DNA from: Symbiodinium natans
Taxonomy: Eukaryota; Sar; Dinophyceae; Suessiales; Symbiodiniaceae
Length of the DNA stretch: 62,000 nucleotides
Direction of reading: 5' to 3'
Assembly: GCA_905221605.1 (NCBI GenBank)
Contig: CAJNDS010000047.1
Location: 310,001-372,000, forward strand
Each line of letters starts with the position of its first letter. Position 1 is the first letter of the stretch. Below the pieces are notes generated by a model that saw nothing but the letters and a program-made list of their open reading frames with translations, had not been told where the DNA came from and did not search any database. A program made the translations under genes and the position numbers. Positions 1 through 12,500 of this stretch are shown in pieces.

Positions 1-777
1 TAGGGTTTGGGGTGTAAGGTTTAGGGTTTAGAAGCATCAACATACACCTCAACCTCGAACCCTAAAGCCCCAATCCCCTAGAGCCAAGAACCTTACAAAC
101 CTAAAAGGGGCCTGGTCCCAGGGGTGCTTTAGTGTCCTGAGCTGGCAGATCCAAAAACATCCGGTGTAGCTTTCAGGTAAGTCTGGACCCTAAACCCGGG
201 ATTTAGCGCTTGGGGTGTGGGGATTGGGGCTTGGCCTTTGGGGTTTGGGGTGTAGGGGTTGGGGCTTTGGCCTTGGAGTTCGGTGCTTGTGTGGGGTTAT
301 AGCCTGTGGGCTTGGGCTGCAAGGCTTAAGAGCTCATGGCGTAGGATCGGCTCTGTTAGGTATCCTCTGTAAGGAAGATCTACTCTACCAGAGACCCATA
401 TGGTGCGCATGCATCAACCCCCTCATGTGCATGTGGAGGAGAGCCCCGACTGCCCACACCCGAGGATCATGAGCTCGAAGCCCCAAAGCTCTAAAATTTT
501 AGCCATCCGGGTACCGAACAACATGCGAAGTAGAGCTCTTGGCATTCCAGAATGTACATAACCAATGCAGCCCCGACGGAAACCTAAAGACGGGGATCCT
601 TTGCTAGCTTTGGGGCTAAGGTGTTGGAGACATGATCTTTCTGTGCATCATCAGGGCTCCAGGGGGCTTAGGGTGCAGGGGATTCGGGTTGAGGTAAGCC
701 CTATGTAGCCCTGAAACAGCGAACGAATAGGGAAATTAAGGCCCCTTTATACCGATTTTGTCTTCGGGTTTAGGACC

Positions 778-991
778 CTAAACCCTAAACCCTAAACCCT
801 ACACCCTAAAACCCTAAAGCCCTAAACCCTAAACCCTACATGAACCCTAAACCCCAAACCCCAAACCCCAAACCCTACAGACCCTAAACCCTAAACCCTA
901 AACCCTAAACCCTAAACCCTAAACCCTAAACCCTAAACCCTAAACCCTAAACCCTAAACCCTAAACCCTAAACCCTAAACCCTAAACCCTA
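778..991 (-). repeat. (CCCTAAA)n telomere-type array
   Basis: Perfect at the right end, with variant units to the left. Confidence 0.97.
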
Positions 992-1065
992 CAACAATCT
1001 CGCCAAGGTGCCCAGGCAGGTTTCGATCCTGTGCTTGCGGGCAATGCCCGAGCCAGGATCGTAAT

Positions 1066-1275
1066 CTACTGGTTGCTTAAGAACAACCAAAACAACTTCC
1101 TTGTAAAGGCAATACAGGGATTATGACCTCTGATATATAAATATATATATATATATATATTTTTATTTATTTATTTATGTGTTTTTTTTATTATTTATAT
1201 TTATTTATTATTTCCTTTTCGTTTGGGGGGGTCTTAAGCACATGATAGGAACGGTGGTGGCTTGCGTGAGAACCT
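1066..1275. mobile_element. MITE family 3 copy
   Basis: CTACTGGTTGCTTAAGAAC at left and GTTTGGGGGGGTCTTAAGCA at right; AT-rich middle with (AT)n and TTTA-rich runs. Confidence 0.65.
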
Positions 1276-2263
1276 GTAATGAGATGACAAGGAAAGGTAT
1301 TAGGCTCGTGCAAGAACTCCGAAATGTCGAGGGCGAGGGCTCCCGAAGCCCGAAACTTTCGAGCCTTGAACACAGGGCATAAGCAAAAACAATGAACCCC
1401 AAAACATAAACCCTAGACCCTAAACCTTAACCGTGTAGGTGCTCAACGAGCAACCCTGAGCAATAGGCCCGTACCCGAACATCAAGTCGGTTTTGATTGC
1501 CGCAAAGAGGATTCCCAACACACTCTCTCCAAAAAAGTGTACATATCTGCAACGATATGGTCAGTTGTCTAAATTATGGTCCCTTTTGGGGTACCCTAAA
1601 TTGACTGGGCCCCCCAAAAGGACCACCACTTTCGAGAAGTGGCCATATGTATATACAAATAGGCTGGTGACACGTCTAACTATCATGACAGGGTTTAGGT
1701 TTAGGAGACAGCAGCAGCCGCCCGGCGCTTCGTGCATTTTTTGAGGGCCGTGTGCAGGGAGTGCAGTCCAAAAGGGGAACTGTAGGCGTGGCTAGATTCC
1801 AAGAAATCTTCAACATAAGCCCTTGGGCATACCCCAACCCAAACGCCTTACACAGAGTTGGACACCGCGGTAAGCCTCAACCCTAGCCCCTAAACCATAA
1901 ACCCTAAACCCTGACTCCTAGATAGGTTAGCCGTGCTTAAGTCATGGGTTTCCCTACTACCCCACTCTGGACCACCCCCGCCTAGGTTTAACCCCCAGGT
2001 TCCACCCTTAAATGACCTTACTTAAGCTTGGTTCTCCCTAAATAGCCCTATTTATATAGAGGGTGGTAGTAGCGGAACCCATGCTTCAGGCTCGTCAGGA
2101 CAGGCTAGGTGTGTCCATGGTCTTATCAAGGAGCATAGATAGATACACCTAAACTATCTGGGCTGTCAGGCACTCCAAAAACACACCTCATCTGTCCTGG
2201 ATGGTCCGGAATTACATCCCCTAAGCCCTAAACCCTAAACCCTAAACCCCTAAACATGCCGGC

Positions 2264-2388
2264 CAAGGATCATGTCATACTGCTGCACCTGCACGCGCTG
2301 GCTCATGGCGCAGAATGGCCCCTGGATCTCGTAGGCTGGAAACTCGGCGTCGCGCTGCGACTCGAAGGAGTTCAAGAACATGTGGTTC
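2264..2388 (-). CDS. Fusion gene exon 40, last identified exon
   Basis: Encodes NHMFLNSFESQRDAEFPAYE and then IQGPFCAMSQRVQVQQYDMIL. Acceptor CTAG|G; leaves in phase 1 at G|GC. No convincing next exon was found between 1 and 2263. Confidence 0.82.
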
Positions 2389-5300
2389 CTAGAATGGGAC
2401 TAGGGTTTAGAGTCGAGGGTTGAGGTTTTTGGGGTAGACGGTTTTGGGTCTAGGTTTTAGGGCCTTTAGGGCATTTAGGGCCTTTAGGGTTTCGGGTTTG
2501 GGGTTTAGAGTTTAAGGTTCATGGCTTAGGGTTTGGGGTTTGTGCTGCGTCCTGAACCCTGCAGCCTCCCAAGTTTAGAGTTTAGGGTTTTGGGTTTAGG
2601 GGTTTGGGGTTTGGGGTTTGGGGTTTGGGGTTTAGGGTTTAGGGTTTAGGGTTTAGGGTTTAGCCCATATAGATGTACTGGCCCGCCCATATGTATTGAA
2701 GAAATGACAGCCACAAGAAACAAAAACAAAAAGACAGAGAACAAACGAGTTCATACGACGTAAAGACACGAACAAACAACAAGAGCGACGAACAAGAGTG
2801 GCGACCAGAAATTTAGGGTTTTGGATTTAGGGTTTAGGGCTTAGAGAAGTACGTGAGAGGGCCAGATTAGGGGAGGGCTTCGGGGTGTTCCTCAACGGTG
2901 AAATGCCACAGGCTTGCATCCTAAACCTCTGGCATGGGATTTGGGGTTTAGGGTTTAGGGGTTCTAAACCCTAAACCAAAAACCCAAAACCCTAAGCCCT
3001 AGGCCCTAGGCCCTAAACCCAAAACCCTAAACCCAAAACCCAAAACCCTAAACCCTGAACCCTGAACCCTAAACCCATCCAGGAATCAGCGTGGAGATCG
3101 TCTGAAGCGAGACGGGAATGATGGTGCTCACTTCCTGAGCTCGCTTTTATCCCCACACTTGGGATGTTCCCCCTTGTGCTAACAGCCGGTTTAGGGTTTC
3201 GGGTTAAGGGTTTTGGGTTTAGGGTTTGGGGTTTGGGGTTCAGGGCTTAGCGATTATAAGGTTTAGGGTTTTGGTTGGGACGTTGCCCCCCTTGTATTAA
3301 CAGTCCTTAAAAGGGATGATAGTAGCCCCTATTATCCTCCCGATTAAGGACTGTTAGTATAAGGGGGACCATCCCAACCCTGCTAGGATTTAGAGTTGAG
3401 GGTGCAAGCTTTCCTAAAGCCTTAAACCTTAAACCCTAAACCCCTAAACAACTACACCCTAAACCCTAAAGCGTGGGTTTAGGACCCTCGGTTCTCAAGG
3501 AACCTTGGATATGAAACGCTGGTTTTGCTTTGTGGGCAGTGTGAGCGCGCCTGCGCCTTGAAATGCTGGCAAAGTTGTGGAACGACGCGCACGCAAACCC
3601 TGCACTGGACATGTAACGAGCGTGACCGTGCACCACGCGTGAATGCCGGGCAGCAACACACCAAAACACCTCCCTCAAAACGATCCGGACCTTTTTTTAA
3701 CTTACGGTTGCGGCGCGTGTACTTCACCGAATCCATGATCTCACCGCGCGGAGATACGCCCTGCCAGATGTTGCAATGCAAACAAAACATCTTGCGAAAA
3801 GCAACTTGGAGTTGAAGCACAGGCCTCAAGTGCAGGCGGATCATCTTGCGCAGCTCGCCGTCGAGGATGGTCACCAGCGCCTGAAAGGCCAGCAAGCTTC
3901 TGTCCTATTTTAAAGACTGACCAGCAGACGAGCCTCTTTGTGCGCAGCGATCGGCTCTTTGCCAGCTCGGAGCTGCTCGTACACCCACTTGTTATAGCGC
4001 TGGGTCACCCGTCACGGAACACAACACAATGAGGAAGCTGAGCAAGGCCTCTGCGTCTGTAGATGGGCGACGGTTGAGGGCCATGCTCAAAATATCAACC
4101 TCACCGATCTGCGCGTTCTGCGCGGTTTGCAGTGCATGGCGAGCGCTAACGCGTTGACGTCTCAGGTTCTGACGGACACAAACAAGAGAGGCGGGGCACG
4201 TTCGCGGTCGCAAGCTTGGGACAAGAAAGTCTTCAGACAGCACCGCTGCGCAAAAGCAAGTGGACATGTGACATGTGTGCCTACTCTGCTCTGCACTCTG
4301 CTCTGCACAGGGAAGAGGGGTTGAAGGGGCTTTAGGCGAGCTTCGACTGCGAGTCCGACGTTCTGGTTTGAAACAAAGAGGTCCGGAAAAGAGAGCCTGC
4401 TTTTCGAGGTTGAAAACATCAGGTCCACAAAAAAAGGAGGCTGGCGTCTCTCATGAAGGGCACTGACACGGCGACAGTGAAGGCGCGCAGAGCGAAGCCG
4501 AGTAAGAAATTAGCCGTGTCGCGCGGATGCGCGGCCCGATGAGTTAAGCAAGTTCGCGGTCCTTGCAAGACGCATTTACTAGGGGCCTGAAGGGGCGAGG
4601 CTCATTTTTTCGACGTGGAGTCGACGGCCTGACATGGGAACCCGTTTTCGGAGGTCTGGCAAACGCAGGCTCATCTGGGTTCTGAAATCTGGACCTTTTT
4701 TCTCTCGGGCTCTGAAACCAGGCTCATGTGGGTTTGCAGCTTGGGGTCCGTGAACCTGGTTGGAGTTATAGGGTCACTGTAAACACGACGGTCAAACGCC
4801 CGCAGGTCGCGCCACCTGCCCTCCCTGACACCGCAGATAGGAACGCGGTGTCTATGCCCTCCTAGTGACGCGGAGAGTCCGCGTGTTCGGATTGGCGAGC
4901 TGAGGAAGACGCCCAGCGCCCGTACGGCTCTGACGCACGACACAAACAATGTGCGCCGCCTTCTGCTAGCACCGCGTGCATTGCAGAGAGCGGCCGGGGA
5001 ACGGCAGAGAGTGCTCCAATGAGATCTCTAGTGAGAGCTCTCAAATAGAACGCTACATTGCCTCGCTAGGTACAGTACACAGCCACATGTTGCCAGATCC
5101 TTGCCGGGCCGCTCCAAATGAGCATTGTGTTGGCCGGTGCCGGGCTGGCGCTCCGCCTCTTTTCTCTTCTGTTCTCCTCTCCGTGTGTCTTTTTCCGCCT
5201 CTTCTGTCGCTCTCTTTGTTCCTTCTTGTCTTTTTCTCTTTTCTTTGTCTTTCTCCTCTTGTTTCTCCTTTTTCTTTTTATCGTTTTCTCCTGCTTTTTG

Positions 5301-6365
5301 ACAAAGGTTGTCGGCTGGCGCGCCATTTTTGTCACAGACCGCTTGGTTTCTCTTTTTTGTCCTTTGCTGGGCGGGCGCGCTTTCCTGCGTTACGCCTTGC
5401 TGAGCGTGCGGATCTTCGATGCTGGCGAGCTTTCTGAGTCACAACTTTTTTTCAAGAAACGATAAAAAGAAACAAAAAAAGCTTCGGCTTTAGTTGATCC
5501 TGGAGTTTGCGTAGCACGGTCAAAGGGAAAAGAAGATACCAGGAGGAATTGAAATCTTGCATACTTGGGATATGCAGCAGAGGAGCGATGCCTTACGCGT
5601 TAGGCCATTGTGTTTCTACTTCCCTGGGATACCAAACAACAGTTTCTATTTCGCAAAGACCCTGATCCTGTTCGTGCGTGCGTGTGTGTATATTGTCTGT
5701 GTGTGTATTGGTGTTCTTATTTGTTTTGTTTTTGCATTTGTACTTGTATCTTTCTTTCGGTGTCTGGCCTCTTCATGGGACTGCGTCTTTTGCAAGTCTT
5801 TGCCCCTGCCGTGATTGTTTCTCATGCTATCACACGGCAAGGAGCTTATTTGACTTGCAGCGCCCTCAGAGCGCTTGGTCAGTTCACTGGACGAAAGAAG
5901 AGACGAGAGATTGCGGGTTCTTTTGCAAGACTTTGCCCGAACCGTGATCTTGCTTCATGCTCATTTTTTTGTTGTTTCAACACCCGGGAAGGCGTGTGGC
6001 TTTTTTTACTTGCAATACCTTCAGAGCGCATTTCTATCTAGCTTACGCGAGAGATGTGAACCAACTACTCCCCCGCAAAAGGTACGGCAATGTCACACTT
6101 CGCAACAAAAAGAGCCGTCCAAGTAAGCTACACAAAGAGCTTCTGGATACGGGAAGGGTGCGACTTCTACAACCACTTTGCGTCCGCCTCATCTTCCACC
6201 GCCACCAACAACAACAACCACTGCAGCATCAACAAGAGCAGCACGAAGAAAAGATCCAAGAGCAACAAGAAGACAACATAGCCAAGAACTCACAAGATGT
6301 CAGTGAGGAAATCCGAAGATCACTTTTAACAACAAAACAAACAACCCGAACAGTAGTGGCAGCAA

Positions 6366-6441
<76 letters not shown>

Positions 6442-6468
6442 GGCAGCAGCAGAGGCAGCAGCAGAGGC

Positions 6469-6508
<40 letters not shown>

Positions 6509-9500
6509 CCAGCAACAGCAATCCCAATAACAACCAATAACAACAGCGGCAACAGATTTGGCATCATCTACGGCAACAGCCTCAGCATGGTAATCAGCAG
6601 CAGCATCATCATGGGACTCATGGGACCAGCATCCTGGGTTTGGAAGTCTCCTACCAGCTTGCAGCTAACGAAAGCATTGTTGACACGCTGTCCAGTTGTC
6701 CTCCTCTCAATACTTGCTAGCTGATGCCAAAAGGTTCCATTGAAATGTCAAGCGCGTTCCACAAGCAGTGTCTGCAAACCCTCGAGACCCGGATCGGCAA
6801 GGCAGACGCAGTCCTCAAACGTCTGGGCTAAAACCTTTCGAAGCTGTCAGACTGGACGTCTCTCCCGTGTCGAGTAAACTCGACCCTTAGCAGCTTCTAG
6901 AATGCCAGACACAACCACCATGCCTTCTTCCTGTTCTTCGCTTGCTTCTTCTGCCTCCGCGTGAGGCTCAGCGATCGCAGCAACTGTGTCCACGTCTGGT
7001 GGCACACCTGTGTGGAGCTTCGGGAAACAGACTCGAACTGAGATGGAAGGGCGCGACCTCAAGCAAGGAAAACATCGCTGGGTGCTGACTGCAGCTGACC
7101 ACTCGTTTCGGGGCGAGTCACCATCTTCGTCGTCGTCATCGTCCAAAATAGAGGCCTTGAGCGCCACTTTGCACTGACTGCTGCAAAGCTGGATGTGAAT
7201 CAAAGAAGAAAAGACCTTTCCCTGCCCAAGGTATTGTCAAGTACCCGCTAAGCATGCGGCCAACATTGCTGCCTCAGGCATTTTGCTGAAAACTCATGTC
7301 AGTCCAAAGCGTTGGGCTGCTTTTCTTACATTACATCCTTATAAGCCACATGCCTTTTCAAGACAGGTGCATCCACGTATGAGGCAGCAGCAGCCAGCGA
7401 GGATGAAGATGAAGAAGATGCGCAAACCCTGAGCCACAAACCTGAACCGCCTTAACCTCAGCCTCTATAAACTCTAAAGCCTTAAGCAACCGAATTCCCG
7501 CCCCCCCCCCCCCCCCGCGCCCACCTAAGGCCATGTGTCTCAAATATTCGCGAGAATTTCGGCGAAAAGGCTTTAGCGGCACAGGAAAAACGCCCCGGGG
7601 GGGGGGGGGGGTTGGTGTTCGTTTGGGCAGAATCCAGGGTGTTTGAGGCTGTGGTGTGGTTTGGCATGGGTTTAGAGCGTGTTCAAGGTACTATACCCCA
7701 GACCACAGAAACCTGCAGCTCTATAAGGCTTTCCGAAGGAAGCTTTGTGCTAGGACTCTGTGAAACTAAAGGTCTTGGGGATCTACGGTTAACCGCAAAC
7801 TTGCCCCAATTTTACAAAGGGTGCTCTGGGCATTGCTACAGCTATAAAGATCATACACCTTGTGCCCATCCATTTGTCTGTGCGGCCTACGAACCCGGGG
7901 CCCTAAACCCTAAACCCTAAACCCTAAACCCTAAAGCCTAAACCCTAAACCCTAAACCTTAAACCCTGAACTGGACAAGCCTCGTGCGGCTCGAAACGGA
8001 ACCACACATTGCGGTAACCCCATACAGTGATGTCCTGGCGACCGGTCTCCTGGCCAGGCATGGGCGTTAGGGGTTTAGGGTTTAGGGCTTAGGGCTTAGG
8101 GTTTAGGTTGAGGGTTTAGGGTTTAGTGTTTAGGGTTTAAGGTTTCGGGTTTAGGGTTCCTCAGAACCCTGAAGCCGTGAGTCAGAAAACGCTCAAGTCC
8201 TGAGTCCTGAAATCGAAGGACTATACTATACGCGGCATATGACCTGGCATATGGCCCTAAACCCTAAACCCGAAACCCTAAATCCTAAACCCTAAACCAG
8301 CCCCCGAATGGGAAGGTCCAAAAACTCTAAGGTTCGAGTGGGCTGGGTTGGGGGTGGGGGTGGGGGGGTTGGGGGGGTGGGGGGGGTGGGGGGGTGGGGG
8401 GGTTGGGGGGGTGGGTTGGGGGGGTTGGGTTCAGGTTTTTAGGGGTTTGGGGCTTAAGGGTTTTGGGCTTTGGGTGTCGGATTGAATGAGGGATTCGGCG
8501 GATGTAGAGCTGCTGGTTGTCTGGCATCTGGTGGGTTTCGGCCCAGCGCCAGACTGCAGGGCCTGGGTTTAGGGTTTAGGGTTTAGGGTTTAGGGCTTAG
8601 GGTTTAGGGTTTAGGGTTTAGGGTTTAGGGTTTAGGGTTTAGGGTTTAGGGTTTAGGGTTTAGGGTTTAGGGTTTAGGGTTTAGGGTTTAGGATTAGGGT
8701 CTAGTGTTCAGCATACTCACGCTCAGGCGCTGGACAGGTCTGAGCGATGGTTTCCTTTCGCGTGAGCTTAAAACTCAAAACCCTGAACCCTGAACCCTAA
8801 CAGCATATACCCTAAACCCTAAACCTTCGACCCTAAACGCAAATTTTGAGCCATGGGACACAAGGGAAGCCGAAAATCCAGCAGCTCGCCAAGCTCTAAG
8901 CTTCAAGAAGCCCTGAATCCAGGAAGCCCATGCTCAACCCCTAAGAAACCCTAAGAAACCCCAAGAACCGTAGCCAGAGTGCTCATGTTTGTGGCGCCCT
9001 TATGGCCCTTATGGCCCAAAACCCTAAACCCTAAACCCTAAACCCAAAACCCAAAACCCTAAACCCTAAACCCTCAATCCTAAACCCTAAATCGGGTTTA
9101 GGGTCACAGATGGACCCGCGCTCTCCTCGGCATACTGCTGCAGGCCAGCCGTGGCGGCCTGCAGCACCTGCGCCCAACGAAACTCTTGGGGTTTAGGGTT
9201 TAGGGTTTAGGGTTTAGGGTTTAGGGTTTAGGGTTTAGGGTTTATGGCTTCGGGTGTAGGTCATACAAAACACCCTTGAACCAAAACCATTCTGCACACT
9301 CCTGCTGCTCAGGGAGTGGTGCGGTTTTGGGGCCCTGAAGTCCCAGGATATGTCGGGTTTAGGGTTTAGGGTTTAGGGTTTAGGGTTTAGGGTTTAGGGC
9401 TTAGGGTTAGGGTTTAGAGTCTCCCCTGGCCGGCAAAGGGAAAGACCTGGACTACCTAGCCCAAAGCCTCCTACAGACACTGAAGCCTCGAAAGCCACCC

Positions 9501-12500
9501 ACTGCTTGACAAAAGCATTCAACCCCGAAGCGTCCCTACCCTAAACCCTAAACCCTAAACCCTAAACCCTAAACCCTAAACCCTAAACCCTAAACCCTAA
9601 ACCCTAAACCCTAAACTCCTTCAACCCTAAACTCCTTCAACCCTAAACCCTAAACCCTAAACCCTAAACCCTAAACCCCCTACAACGCCTAGAACCCCGC
9701 AACCCTCAACCCTTCGCGACAAGAGGAGGGGCCCCTTGTGTGGGACCACGGGGGGCTGTATCTACAGGTTGTAGAAACGTTGGAAAAAGGGCTCCAGGTC
9801 TTCTCTTACGGTTTAGGGTTTAGGGTTTAGGGTTTAGGGCGCCTAGGGTATTGCTTTGTGCTTTCTAGGCTTCAGGGTTAAATTGAGGGCTTTCAACTTT
9901 CAGGCCGCAAGCCTCCCAAGAACCGCCCCCTTCCTAAAACCCCCAAAACCGTGTGCAGGTGGCAAAAACCGGAAACCCTAAACCCCTGAAACCAAAACCC
10001 TAAGCCCTAAACCCTAAACCCCAAGCCCTAAACCCTAAACCCTAAACCCCACCTTGTAATGGGTGTCTGGACCCGACGCTTCGGGGTCTAGAGCCACACT
10101 GACCACATCTGGCTCCACTTCCCGCAGGAGCTTCCTTTGGTTTAGGGTTTAGGGTTTAGGGTTTAGGGTTTAGGGTTTGGGGTTTGGGGTTTGGGGTTTG
10201 GGGTTTGGGGTTTGGGGTTTGGGGTTTGGGGTTTGGGGTTTGGGGTTTGGGGTTTGGGGTTTGGGGTTTGGGGTTTGGGGTTTGGGGTTTGGGGTTTCGG
10301 GTTTCGGGTTTGGGTTTCGGGTTTGGGGTTTGGGGTTTAGGGTTTCGGGCTTAGGGCTTAGGGTTTGGGGTTTGGGGTTTGGGTTTAGGGTTTAGGGTTT
10401 AGGGTTTGGGGTTTGGGGTTTGGGGTTTGGGGTTTAGGGTTTACTAGCGGTTTGGGTCGAGGGTTTACGGGCTTAGGTTTAGCCCGAAGATAGCCCATAA
10501 CTTATACAGATGACGCTCCGCGCGTAAGTGGGCTGAACTACGCGCTTGGGTGGGGGAGGTTCTATCGGAATCTGAGCTTAGGCGGCTGTAGACTTTAAAA
10601 AGGCCCAAGCCCTACATCCTAAGCCCTAACCCCCCAAACCCTAAACCCTAAATTGAATGATACAGCGGGGTGGGGATTGAGCGGAAAAGACAACTTAGTG
10701 AAATAAACATGGGCAAACTTTGATGTGATCGGGCTAGAACCTAAACCCTGAACCCAACAAAACCTCACTCCGATGAACCCCAAACCCTAGAACCCCTGAA
10801 CCCTCTATTCCGAAAAAGCCTACAAACCCTAAACCCTGTAAACCCTTAAACCCTGTAAACCCTGTAAACCCTGGAGCCCTGTACCTAAGCCCTAGACTCT
10901 TTCAACCCTACACATCCTCTAAACCCTGGGCCCTGAAGGCGCATCCTTGGCCTGGAATTCTGGCAGGTCCACCCTTGATCCGAAGCACTTGAGAGGATTT
11001 TTTCCAGAGGAAGGGAAGAGCCTTCTACTTTGGGGGGGGCTTAGATGCAGCCTGCAAATGGTTTGGGGTTTAGGGTTTAGGGCTTAGGATGTACAGTAGG
11101 GTTGACGGACCATATACACCCTAAGCCCTAAGGCCGAAACCCTACACCCCGCACTCTCTAATGCCTCTTAAGGTGGTGGATCAGCCATGAACCCCTTCAA
11201 CCCTAAACCCTAAACCCTAAACCCTAAACCCTCAACCCTAAACCCTTTCGGGGTTCATTTCGTCCCCAAGGCCGACCCAGGCGTCAGAATCGGAAGCACG
11301 TCGCGCTGCTGCGTGGGCTCCGGTGCAAAGATGTCGGCCGTGTAGAAACCTAAAGCCAAAAGCCCTAAACCCTAGAACCCTAGACCTAACCAACAGCCCC
11401 TTGAAACCCCAAATCAGAGAACAACAAAAACAATAAATGTCAACCCTAGACCCTAAACCCTAAAAACCCGAAACCCTAAAAACCCTAAAAAGCCTTAAAC
11501 CCTAAACCCTAAACCCTAAACCCTAAACCCTATAAAGTTACACCGGGCAGCCAAGTCGTAGGTGTGAGATGTGCGGCAGCTGCCAGCCAATGTAGCCCCA
11601 GACACACTCAGCCTCGAACTCCCGGCAGGCCCCTTTGAGGATCTGGACCTGCGCTTTAGGGTTTAGGGTTTAGGGTTTAGGGGTTTCGGGGTTCGGGTTT
11701 GGGTTTAGGGTTTAGGGTTTAGGGTTTGGGGGTTTAGGGGTTTAGGGGTTTAGGGGTTTAGGGGTTTAGGGGTTTAGGGGTTTAGGGGTTTAGGGGTTAG
11801 GGGTTTAGGGGTTTAGGGGTTTAGGGGTTTAGGGGTTTAGGGTTTAGGGTTTAGAGTTTAGGGTTTGGGGTTGAGGGTTAGGGGATACTGCTTTTGGGAA
11901 TCTCACAATAGTGTGTTCCGTAATTCTGGGTCCCCCAAAAGGAACATTGTTCGGGGTGTCTATTGTCGTGTCGAGATAACAGCTTTGGGTTTGGGTACCA
12001 AAACAGGTATAGTAGACTCCTATTCGTTCAGGGTTCAGGGTTTAGGGTGCCCAAAATGGGCCTATGATGTTGATAAAACCCCGCCCCGCCTCTTTCACAT
12101 CCTTCTGCCCAGCGTACTGCTTGGAGAAGTAACTCTTCCTTGAAGACACAATGAGCCCGAACAGGGTTTTGTAGGCTTGAGGAATTAGGGTTTAGGGTCT
12201 ACTTCAGAAAGAACCACCTGATGTAAACCCCTAAACCCTAAACCCTACACCCTAAACCCAAAACCCAAAACCCTAAACCCTAAACCCTAACGACCTCCAA
12301 GGCTCAAGGTGGCCACCCGCTCCATGAGCTTGCTCGCGTCGCCAGTACCGGCGGAATCCCCGAAGATGACAGACAGGTTGTAGACTAGCCTGAGTTTAGG
12401 GTTTAGGGTTTAGGGTTTATAGGGTTTAGGGTTTAGGGTTTAGGGTTTAGGGTTTAGGGTTTAGGGTTTAGGGTTTAGGGTTTAGGGTTTAGGGTTTAGG

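Larger units (their letters stand above)
1..2263. other. Repeat-rich spacer or 3' part of the fusion gene
   Basis: Telomere-type arrays (about 775-990), one MITE (about 1066-1275) and unique spacer. No convincing last exon; a weak candidate lies near 1700-1780. Nothing else supported. Confidence 0.5.
4300..7980. other. Region poor in telomeric repeat within intron 38
   Basis: Almost free of TTTAGGG units between 3480 and 7880, unlike the rest of the window. It contains the coding-like blocks at 3825-4250 and 6890-7180, the pyrimidine tract, the CAG tract and C/G homopolymers near 7500 and 7596-7612. I cannot assign a complete gene. Confidence 0.5.

Noticed and set aside
1010-1065. tRNA-like GGTTTCGATCCTG segment
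   Set aside because: It has a T-arm-like string and a hairpin but no complete cloverleaf.
5957-6724. 255-aa ORF with a long poly-Ala run
   Set aside because: Most of it is a CAG microsatellite that is open in several frames on both strands; no splice or codon evidence supports a protein.
10177-10395. 72-aa Gly/Phe/Trp repeat ORF
   Set aside because: Pure translation of the TTTGGGG variant array.
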